64,000 bases of DNA, taken from NCBI GenBank assembly GCA_013076295.1, contig RQOL01000915.1, positions 1,364,001 through 1,428,000 of the forward strand, given 5' to 3'. The translations under genes were made by a program, and so were the position numbers. Source of the DNA: Sanderia malayensis (Eukaryota; Cnidaria; Scyphozoa; Semaeostomeae; Pelagiidae). The notes under the pieces were generated by a model. It was not told where the DNA came from. It ran no database searches and saw only the letters and a list, made by a program, of their open reading frames with translations. Shown here piece after piece: positions 48,601 through 58,328 of the stretch. How positions within the stretch are numbered: position 1 is the first letter of the stretch; each line of letters starts with the position of its first letter.

Positions 48601-50730
48601 GGCGAGCGCAGCGAGCTAATCCATTGTACATGGGGTTGAAAGAGGCATGAGGGAAGCGAATGCAGCGCACGAAGTGCGCCCTATCAGTCAATGTTTTTCG
48701 ATAATAGATAAACAGGCGAGCGCAGCGAGCTAATCCATTGTACGTGGGGTTGAAAAAGGCATGAACAAGGCGAATGCAGCGCACGAAGTGCGCATTATCA
48801 GTCAATGTTTCTTGATAATAGATAGACAGGCGAGCGCAGCGAGCTAACGCATTGTACGTGGGGTTGAAAGAGGCATGAGCGAAGCGAATGCAGCGCACGA
48901 AGTGCGCCGTATCAGTCAATGTTTTTTGATAATAAATAGACATGCGAGCGCAGCGAGCTAACCCATTGTAAGAGGGGTTGGAAGGGGCATGAACAAAGCG
49001 AATGCAGCGCACGAAGTGCGCCCTATCAGTCAATGTTTCTTCATAAAAGATAGACAGGCGAACGGACCGAGCTAACCCATTGTACGTGGGGTTGAAAGGG
49101 GCAAGAGCGAAGCGAATGCAGGGCACGAAGTGCGCATTATCAGTCAATGTTTCTTGATAATAGATAGGCAGGCGAGCGCAGCGAGCTAACCCATTGTACG
49201 TGGGGTTGATAGAGGCATGAGTGAAGCGAATGCAGCGCATGAAGTGCGCCCTATCAGTCAATGTTTCTTGATAATAGATAAACAGGTAAGCGCAGCGAGC
49301 TAACCCATTGTATGTGGGTTTGAAAGAGGCATGAGCGGAGCGAATGCAGCGCATGAAGTGCGCCCTATCAGTCAATGTTTCTTGATAATAGGTAAACAGG
49401 CGAGCGCAGCGAGCTAACCCATTGTACGTGGGTTTGAAAGAGGCATGAGCGAAGCGAATGCAGTGCACGAAGTGCGCCCTATCAGTCAATGTTTCTTGAT
49501 AAAAGATAGACAGGCGAGCGCAGCGAGCTAATCCATTCTACGTGGGGTTGAAAGAGGCATGAGCGAAGCGAATGCAGCGCACGAAGTGCGCCCTATCAGT
49601 CAATGTTTCTTGATAATAGATAAACAGGTAAGCGCAGCGAGCTAACCCATTGTATGTGGGTTTGAAAGAGGCATGAGCGGAGCGAATGCAGCGCATGAAG
49701 TGCGCCCTATCAGTCAATGTTTCTTGATAATAGGTAAACAGGCGAGCGCAGCGAGCTAACCCATTGTACGTGGGTTTGAAAGAGGCATGAGCGAAGAGAA
49801 TGCAGCGCACGAAGTGCGCCCTATCAGTCAATGTTTCTTGATAATAGATAAACAGGCGAGCGCAGCGAGCTAACCCATTGTACGTGGGTTTGAAAGAGGC
49901 ATGCGCGAAGCGAATGCAGCGCACGAAGTGCGCCCTATCAGTCAATGTTTCTTGATAAAAGATAAACAGGCGAGCGCAGCGAGCTAATCCATTGTACGTG
50001 GGGTTGAAAGAGGCATGAGCATAAGCGAATGCTGCGCACGAAGTGCGCCCTATCAGTCAATGTTTTTTGATAATAGATAAAGAGGCAAGGGCAGCGAGCT
50101 AACCCATTGTACGTGGGTTTGAAAGAGGCATGAGCGAAGCGAATGCAGCGCACGAAGTGCGCCCTATCAGTCAATGTTTCTTGATAAAAGATAGACAGGC
50201 GAGCGCAGCGAGCTAATCCATTGTACGTGGGGTTGAAAGAGGCATGAGCGAAGCGAATGCAGCGCACGAAGTGCGCCCTATCAGTCAATGTTTTTCGATA
50301 ATAGATAAACAGGCGAGCGCAGCGAGCTAATCCATTGTACGTGGGGTTGAAAGAGGCATGAACAAGGCGAATGCAGCGCACGAAGTGCGCATTATCAGTC
50401 AATGTTTCTTGATAATAGATAGACAGGCGAGCGCAGCGAGCTAACGCATTGTACGTGGGGTTGAAAGAGGCATGAGCGAAGCGAATGCAGCGCACGAAGT
50501 GCGCCGTATCAGTCAATGTTTTTTGATAATAGATAGACATGCGAGCGCAGCGAGCTAACCCATTGTAAGAGGGGTTGGAAGGGGCATGAGCGTAAGCGAA
50601 TGCTGCGCACGAAGTGCGCCCTATCAGTCAATGTTTTTCTATAATAGATAAACAGGCGAGCGCAGCGAGCTAACCCATTGTACGTAGGTTTGAAAGAGGC
50701 ATGAGCGAAGCGAATGCAGCGCATGAAGTG
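45610..50730 (-). repeat. 114-bp satellite, about 44 units
   Basis: Unit of 114 bp (38 codons). Read on the minus strand it contains GCGCAC-TTC-GTGCGC, GCATTCGCTTCGCTCATGCC, AACCCA..TGGGTT (6-bp stem), AGCTCGCTGCGCTCGCC and AAGAAACATTGACTGATA. Because 114 is a multiple of three and one minus-strand frame has no stop, long frames (up to 458 codons) appear. They break at 7-base deletions such as near 47628 and 48530. A variant block (GGCGAACGGACCGAG) occurs at 46791 and again at 49057, so segments of about 20 units were duplicated. The array stops exactly where the Academ-like left terminal repeat begins. Confidence 0.95.
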
Positions 50731-50972
50731 TAGCCTGCATGCAGACTCAACACTAAAGTCTCACACTAAAGTAAAAAATTGAATTGAATTCCATGTTCAT
50801 CCTCGTGTAGAGTCTGCAAAACAGCAAGCATTATCTTGTTCTGTTGACGTCACAATCCATAGAAAACTGTGGAACACCTGTGATTGGTCGACGCTCGTTT
50901 CCATCGCGACGCGCTTTTTGCATTAATTTATTCGTGCTTCTCGTGCGGTGAAAATGGCGGCCGATCAAGACG
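50731..50972 (+). repeat. Left terminal inverted repeat, 242 bp
   Basis: Starts TAGCCTGCATGCAGACTCAA and runs to the sixth codon of the transposase. Identity with the complement of the right repeat ends at GATCAAGACG. Confidence 0.92.
50840..50960 (+). promoter_or_regulatory. TIR promoter of the transposase
   Basis: Contains a CRE-like TGACGTCA (50845-50852), an inverted CCAAT box (GATTGG, 50882-50887) and GAAAATGGCGGC around the ATG at 50954. That start has A at -3 and G at +4 and resembles the YY1/TISU start-site motif (one position differs). The factors are inferred from motifs only. Confidence 0.5.
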
Positions 50973-53900
50973 GGGAACAGAAGTTCTGCAAGCTTTGTTT
51001 GTTGACGATCGAAAAGAAATATGATTGGAACTTAATTATTGGAAAATATAATTACCAAGAAGAAATCGATGATCTGCCCTTTAATTTGTCCAACATAAAT
51101 AGTTCCAAACTGGTATGCCATGGCTGTTTGAATCTGCTCAAGAAAAGACGAGGCCATATCAATAAAGTAAAGCAAACAGAGCTCGAGCTGAAAAATAAAA
51201 TTAGAAACAGTCGCAAACAATCACCTTCAATGACTTCGACTATATCTCCGCTCTTCCAACCAAACAGACAAGTATTTCTAACAAGCACTCCCAAGGCCAA
51301 GAATTTGGACACCGCGCCAAAAGCAAAAGAGAAAATTTCGTCCTCAAGATCAACCCCAACAAGTACAAGGACACTAAATTTTTCATCTTTTTGTGTTGAT
51401 GACCAGCCAAAAAAGATTGCAACTGCTGTTTCTGTGAAGGTAAAATGGCCCAGTAAAACCTTGGAAAGAAATTTACCAACACAGCTAGTCTCCTTGGGTA
51501 CAATGATCTGCAGGGGAACATATCAACAGATTGCACATGCTGCTTGGCGCAATGATTCCATTCGCCCTGGTTTGATCAAGCTTTTCCTCAAAGAAATTGA
51601 CAAGGAATGTGGCAATATTTGCGCTAAAGGTTCTAAAGCCAAGAAAGGACAACCTTTGCCAACTCCTGCTGGTAGTGTTCTTCGGAAAACTGGGAAAGAC
51701 GAAATTCTCAATTTCAGTTTTGAAAGCATAAAAGATGAATTGTTGCAGAAGTGCCCCCTTCTTTACAACGTTTTGAAAGTTGCTGCTTTAAGCCATGCCA
51801 AGAGTCCGTCCAGCAATGCACACCTTGTATCAACAGTTTGTATGGCAGCTTCAGTCTGTTTGAAGAACAGATCACCAAAGATGACTTCTCTGCAGCTTCT
51901 CATCAGCATAATCATGCAACATTCTGGAGTTATGGTAAGTCAAATGCACTCTTTTAATCAACTTTTATCAACACAATCCAAACTATATATCCCTTTATCA
52001 TTTTAAGCCACTTATTGCAATTAACTGACACTCCTCTTCTCATACAACATGCCTCAAAATCTTGTTCATAAAATTTATCTGGGGGCCAATTTTGTTGACT
52101 GGGGGCTACCACCAGGGCTTGAGGGACTAGGGCTTCCAGCCCAGTCAGTCTGTTATAAAAGACCATGAAGTAATTTAATAAATTGTTTTATTTTATATTT
52201 CAGGGTAGGCTGATGCGCTTAAAACCACTTCGATTAGTCGTATCACATACATTTCTGCTTAAGAAGTTGGATGAGTTTGGCAAAGACCATGATGGGTTCT
52301 TGAGAAATCAAGAATTTGTTCCCTGCTTGGGCAGGAAAATAGTAATCGACAACTTTGACTTCAGAACCAATGTTCATAATATGTCAGAGACCCATCAAAA
52401 TGCTGATGAACATTGGGTTGCCATGGCTTCTGTCGATCACCGAATAGTGTCCGAACTATCAACTACCAGACCTCCATTATCCAAGCTGCTGTCGTTGGAA
52501 AATTCAACATATTTGCCAAGCAAGCATGACCATAAAATGCAGGAGGAGAATTACATACATATTTTTGGAAGAACAGCATGCAGAAACATAAAAAACCTTA
52601 ATGCATTGTTTGAAGATGTCACAATAAAACGTATAAAGCACCAATATTCATCTGAAGCCAGGAAACCAACAAATACAGTAAGTAAACTTCTGTTGCACAT
52701 CCCAACAATCAAGTTGTTGGATCATATGTTTGCTGATCTGGCAAAAACACATTCTGCAAATAGTGTAAATGTGCCAAAATTAGCAGTTGTATGAACTAAC
52801 ACATTTCAATTATTTTCTTGGGGATACAACATCAGAAACTGACAGTCCCTTTTCATATTATTTTGAATATTTCTTGCAGCACCACAGAGATAAGGGTACC
52901 AGGGAATGTGCTACGAATATCAAACATTTTCTGTCAGGCATTGATCTGAATACTGCTGAAAACTAATTAATTTGTAATTCTTTTCATTAGACCTTTCTTG
53001 GCTTTGTCTATGAAAATTCAAATGAATCGTCAGGGATGCAGAAAGTTTTGAACCAACTACAGAGCAATTATGTTGCCACATTAGAGTCAGATGATGATTC
53101 GGTAGATAAACATTACAGTAGGATCCCGATTGTTGGTGACCAAGGATCAGTTGAAAGAGGTGTCAACGTGCTGTTACAGTTGAGCAATGGATTTAATGAG
53201 GAAGAGAGACTTGATGGACTTCACATGGAGATTGCCGACTTTCATGCAGGGATGAAGTTTCTACAGGTATTTCTGATCAATTGCAAATTAACAAAATATT
53301 TACAACTTTACAACTAATTTTCTGCATATATGGCAAATTCTTTAAAGAATTCCCTGACTCCAGGTTAGTGGTGAATAGAAAATTGGCTCTTTCAAGGCTT
53401 TCGGATGCACTCCAAGTTTTAATATCTCTAACTTTCTTGTGTCTTTACAGCTTGGCTTTGATGAGTTCTACCAACCAAAAGCTACGATGGATAAATGCAC
53501 ACTATATACTGACAGAGTCTTGGTCAACCGTCGGAATGTGGTGACAGATGTTTCAAAACGTTTTGATGCAAACAAACAATTTTTCCTGACTTCTGTCAAT
53601 GCAAGGATAATTGCAGCATTTCTAGACCATCTTGGTATGAAAGACATGGATGATGAAATCCCTGAAAATCTGATAAAGGAAGTTGAAAGTTTATCAAAGC
53701 ATGAGAAAAGAAAATTTTTCCATGCTCTATGCACTGATGTTGTATCGAAATTCCTGTTGCAGCCAGAACGAGATGCTGGTATTTTTGAGAAGCAATCCTA
53801 TGAAGATTGGCTGCAAAATGTCAACCCAAAGACAGCAGATGGACGGTTCATGTGCAGATTTAAAGGTTGTGAACAAACATTTCAATGCAATGGTAAGAGA

Positions 53901-54512
53901 AGATTGGAACATGAGAAGAAGGCTCATGGACTCCATGTATTTGCCACTAAACTGCGTGATGCTGCCAAAAAAGAAGATGATATGCTAAATTATCAATTAG
54001 CTTTACTTAACTACGGCATGATAGTGGTAAATTTCTATGATGCTATCTCAGAGGGGGATGGTTTGAGAGTCATAAGATGTTGGAAGTTTATGTTGCCATA
54101 TTTACGTAATGATGGCCAGAGGAGTCAAAAGTATGCACTTGAAGCATTTTACTTGTTGTCCCAAGTCAATGCTTTGCTGCCACCGCACCAAGCTCATAGC
54201 ATCATATGGAACAGATTTCATAAGGGGTCTATAAATAGGCCAAATATACCATTGGATTTAATGCTAGAGCATTATAACAACACAATGAAAAATATTGTTA
54301 GGTTCTTGGGACCTAATAGTACAAATAGAAAAGCTGTTGACAGATATGCGAATGCACTAACAGTCACCAAAACACTAATTGAAACATATGATAGTGAATG
54401 CAAGGCGTTTAAAAGATCTGGAAAGCATTATGAAACCTCTCAGGAAAAAGATCTCAAGAAAATTGTCCATAATTTGATGGCTCAAAATCAGGGGCGGCGC
54501 GCAGCTCTATAA
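50954..54512 (+). CDS. DUF6589-type Academ transposase, C-terminus cut by a hAT element
   Basis: Exons 50954-51934, 52204-52677, 52991-53266 and 53451-54512, all phase 0 with GT/AG ends, give about 930 residues. The N-terminal zinc-binding cluster has Cys pairs in FCKLCLL and VCHGCLNLL. The catalytic core shows IDNFDFRTNVHNMSETHQNA (first Asp), then PIVGDQGSVERG (second Asp) and ADFHAGMKFLQ. A C2H2 finger (CRFKGCEQTF..RLEHEKKAH) follows, then NRFHKGSINRPNIPLDLMLEH, whose Glu may complete the D-D-E triad. The DxD-like pattern, GDQ..ER and DLMLEH are typical of DUF6589 proteins. ATG at 50954 is chosen because the upstream in-frame codon is GTG. The last seven residues and the stop belong to the inserted hAT element; the original C-terminus lies at 55519-55662. 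Expression is likely driven by the shared terminal repeat. Confidence 0.85.
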
Positions 54513-55510
54513 AAGTACTATTAGTTTTTGCTCGCTCCGCTCGCAAAAAGCCAACGTGGGTGGAAAATGTTAGTCCAGGAGAATCAACTGCCTTTCCCTC
54601 ATACTGTTGGTTAAAGTATTTCAACGACATTCGACAAATTAAACAGCTGCCACAATAAAAATGTTTGAATGATAAAATTGTTTACCTTTTTTAATTATAA
54701 AAAATTTCCTGGCCCCGTTCTAACCTCCCGAAACCCAATCAAAATTGACTAAATGTGGTTACAAGAAAGGTTTTTCTCCTGGTGTTTTGCGTCTGATGGG
54801 TGCCGGTGCGGCCATTTCCTTTTTTTACAACGGTTTCCAGCCCACTTAATGCCGTACTATTGATTTCTGCAAACTAATAGTAAGGCCGCTTCTTTCAGCT
54901 CCGGTGACTCAAAAACATAAAAAAATGCCTGTAGTTTTGCAATAAATTTGCCCTGCTCTGACAAAAGGAACAGCACTTTTGAAAGATTCCATTTAACTCC
55001 ATCGGAGACCACTTCATTCATTTTGAAGCGACCTTTTCTTTGAACAATTTTTCACTCGAATTGTCACTGTGAGGTCTGACTTGAAATTGCTGCTATTAGA
55101 TTCTCAAAACGAATAGTGAAGTTGTTTTACAATCCTACGACACAATAGTTGCAACGTCACCAACAATGGGGCAGATGACGAAATGTTCAATTGTTTTCCT
55201 TCATATGCTATTGAGATTGCCAGACTAATAGCGTGGCCGGAGACGCGGATGGGTCATATTGAATTGCAAAGGAATGTCAGCGGCTCATTTTATGGGATTA
55301 ATGAATAATGGCATGTCATATAACCCAGATCAAGTAAACCTAGGCAATGGGAATGGGATCATTTCTATAAATAAGACCTGTCGTTTGACATTTTGTTCGC
55401 TGTCGTTTGGTACCTTTTTTCAAATTGTTTTTCCCGCAAATAATTAGAAAGAATTATGGGAAAAACTACTATTAGACTAATAACATTAATAGTGCTCCCC
55501 GCCGCCACTG
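54489..55510. mobile_element. Non-autonomous hAT-type element, 1,022 bp, with 8-bp duplication
   Basis: The left end CAGGGGCGGCGCGCAGCTCT and the right end (..AGTGCTCCCCGCCGCCACTG) are imperfect inverted repeats that extend about 45 bp with ACTATTAG motifs. The octamer CTCAAAAT stands at 54481-54488 and 55511-55518. No transposase frame is inside. It lies in the last coding exon of the Academ transposase. Confidence 0.93.
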
Positions 55511-55662
55511 CTCAAAATGCTCTTTCATTGCACAAAGGGAGAAAATACCGAGGATTCACAGAAGTTAAATCAAATTTACTTTTCGATTTCGATATCCATG
55601 CTTTTTACACCTGGCTGGAAGCCCATAAGAAGAAAATCGAGTTGAACCGAGGAGGCAGGTAA
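55511..55662 (+). pseudogene. Severed C-terminal 47 codons of the Academ transposase
   Basis: Begins in frame after the second copy of CTCAAAAT and runs to TAA at 55660-55662. The codon phase (GCT CAA AAT) equals that before the insertion, which shows this is the cut-off tail. It is rich in Lys, Phe and Asp and has no separate domain. Confidence 0.85.
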
Positions 55663-55842
55663 ATTGCTGGATGCATCATCTTTTTGCACCATAAGCTTGT
55701 AGTAGTTTAGCATTTTATTATCAACATTTCAATGTAACTCCAAGATAATGTAAAACAAACATGAGTCTTATAAACTGAACAATCTAATTAAAATCGTTAT
55801 GTTAATCGTTACGTTGGCACACACAGTATATTCTGAGTATCT
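55663..55842. other. Convergent 3' region of the two transposon genes
   Basis: About 180 bp shared by the 3' untranslated regions of transposase and helicase. Overlapping transcripts here could form double-stranded RNA. No clear polyadenylation signal was fixed. Confidence 0.4.
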
Positions 55843-58105
55843 TCAGTCAATGTCCATGTTTATATTATCTTGTTGCACTGTTACACCGGATATATCTAGA
55901 AATTGATCAATGTTGAAGTTTTCCCACATAATTTCTGAATGAGATATCATAGTGTCAGCAGTTACCGCACTAGAGCCACATGTCATCAAAGATTCAAAAT
56001 TTCCCTGTGATATCTCTGAATCATCGCGTAGATTCAACCAATCTTCATGCAGGTCGGCTTCGTGAGCCTCAAAACAATTTTCGGGCGTATCCATCTCATC
56101 TAGAATGTCACTGTCTAAATCACCAAATATTTCTTGAATAAACTTCAAAATCTTATGAGCATCACTGGCATTCCAGATCTCTACATTCTGCAGAATGTCG
56201 TGAAGGCTGAAGATCTTTTCACAAGATTGAAGCACTTGCTCAATATGGAATTCGCAAAACTGCATCAGACAATTTGGAAATGATACACTCTTGGCCGCTG
56301 AATGGAAATCATCATGAATGGATTTCATGTGATCCTTAAGCTTAATTTTCAACAGTTTCCTGTGTTCCTTAGTGACAATTCTTATCTTTGATGATTCTAG
56401 CAGGTGGTCATCAGCATTCATAACAAACTGAAAATTATCTCTCAGACAAGCATTGAGATCACTGCAGTCACATGTGTTTGCACAATTATCACAACAGCAA
56501 CATCCTGCTAAACTTTCCTCATTTGAATTTTGAATTGGAAATTTGGAAGAAATGACACTTCTTCTGCAGGATTTGCTGTATGCATACTCTTTTATATCTT
56601 CATCACTTTTAGCCAATAAAAAGCCATTGTACAGCAGGAAACAATAGCTGTCATCCCCACTTCTCCCTGCTCTCCCACACTCCTGTATAAAATTTACCAG
56701 TGTTTTGGATGGTCCAAAATGAATCGTTCTGAGTACATTTTTGCAGTTTACTCCCATACCAAATGCGATTGTACATATCAGGACACGAACATGACTTTCT
56801 GGTGATTGCATTTGCTCCAATATAAAATCTTTTACCCGTTGTGGCGTCCCTGCATGGTACATTTCAATCAGCCTCTGAGTCGGTAAATATGTTTTATCTT
56901 TAAAGAAATCAGCACCAAGATTTATGCGAAACATGTTCCAAATTAATGCAGCTTGGTTTCGTGTTTGACAGAACACAAGTGTTTTCTTTGTATTCACACC
57001 ATGCTCTTTAACTTCATTAATGAGAGATGAAAATGTCTGTTGCAGTGTTTTATCATTTCCAATGTATACAACCGAAAACTTTAAATTGTTTTTAACAGGT
57101 GATTTTTCAACTACTAGTGTATCTTGCATCTCCAACTTTAACATGTCCATTAAAGTTTGTTTCATGACTTGCGTTGCAGTGGCAGTAAAAACGGAGACTT
57201 GTATTTTTTTCGGCAGTAGGGAAATTATTTCACTTACAAGGCCATACCACTTCCTGAAAGGTTGCTTTGATGCATTTCCGATTCCCCTGTGAGAAAAGTA
57301 TAAAAATATTCTTCAGAATTATGTTGAGGAATGCTGTACTTAGTAAATTTTTCAGTGTGTGATCAACAATTTTTTTACCTTGGCCCACCCTAAAATTGAG
57401 TCCCAATGACACCCCTGCTTAAGTTTAAATAATTCGTTGTTGGTAACCAACATATGTTTATAGTAACAAATGTTGTATATCTTATTAATTTTTACAAATA
57501 TTATGATCGTATATAATAATATGCACAAATATACAAATATTATAATAATATAATAGTACAAATATTTAAATCACATACCATTGGCAAATACAATGTGCTT
57601 CATCAAATACTATCCCGACACAGCAATCCGCGAATCGACTACCAGCTATAATTTTTCTCCATCTCTGTGAAGAAAGCATTGATTCGGGAGATGCATACAC
57701 TATGCTGTAAACACCATCAGCTATGTCTTCAAGAACTTCCTCAGTTTGGCCTTGATAAATGGCTGCTGCAGAGAGTCCTGTCTTGCTATTTAAAAAATCA
57801 ACTTGATCATGCATTAATGAGAGTAAAGGCGTTATTACAAGGATGTTGCTGGTTCCTATTACATTTTCAGCGAGCATGTCTGCTACTAGAGGCATGGCTT
57901 GAAAGACAAGAGACTTTCCGTGGCCTGTTGGTGCACTATAATAAACATTCTTCTTTGCTTTAAAATAGGAACGTAGTGCCTTTTCTTGGTCTGGTTTAAT
58001 CATATCCACATCATTAAAATACTTATAAAGCAGGGTTAAAGCATCTTTGAATTTCTCTTCAGTCCAAGTGTAGCTCACTTCACTGTCGTCTTGATCGGCC
58101 GCCAT
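55843..58105 (-). CDS. RecQ-like SF2 helicase of the AcademH-like element
   Basis: Two exons, 57579-58105 and 55843-57286, with the intron splitting the Trp after DEAHCICQ, give about 656 residues. SF2 motifs: I SAPTGHGKSLVFQ, Ia ITPLLSLMHDQV, II DEAHCICQ, III FTATATQ, IV KTLVFCQTRNQAAL, V AFGMGVNCKN, VI QECGRAGRSGDD. A Cys cluster CCCCDNCANTCDC after CRR resembles the RecQ zinc-binding part. No HRDC domain is seen. The length is like short RecQ proteins, and the frame is intact. ATG at 58105 lies in the right terminal repeat and shares its first six codons with the transposase. The enzyme would unwind DNA with ATP, presumably helping excision or gap repair during transposition. It could also have been captured from a host RecQ gene. 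Confidence 0.9.
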
Positions 58106-58328
58106 TTTCACCGCACGAGAAGCACGAATAAATTAATGCAAAAAGCGCGTCGCGATGGAAACGAGCGTCGACCAATCACAGGTGTTCCACAGTTTTCTAT
58201 GGATTGTGACGTCAACAGAACAAGATAATGCTTGCTGTTTTGCAGACTCTACACGAGGATGAACATGGAATTCAATTCAATTTTTTACTTTAGTGTGAGA
58301 CTTTAGTGTTGAGTCTGCATGCAGGCTA
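58087..58328 (-). repeat. Right terminal inverted repeat, 242 bp
   Basis: Exact complement of the left repeat, carrying the helicase start codon and the same CRE-like and CCAAT sites on the minus strand. Confidence 0.92.

Larger units (their letters stand above)
50731..58328. mobile_element. AcademH-like DNA transposon with two convergent genes
   Basis: A 7,598-bp element bounded by 242-bp inverted repeats at 50731-50972 and 58087-58328, identical as far as I can compare. It carries a DUF6589-type transposase gene on the plus strand and a RecQ-like helicase gene on the minus strand, meeting tail to tail near 55.7-55.8 kb. A transposase of this kind plus an SF2 helicase matches the AcademH lineage of the Academ superfamily (recalled from Kojima 2020, not checked). 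The flanks differ: satellite on the left, a Helitron helicase gene on the right, and no target duplication. A hAT-type element is nested inside. As it stands the transposase is split, so the copy is likely non-autonomous. Confidence 0.8.

Noticed and set aside
50948..50953. Start of the transposase at GTG (50948)
   Set aside because: A eukaryotic gene should use the ATG at 50954, which has a strong context; the same holds for the helicase at 58105 rather than 58111.
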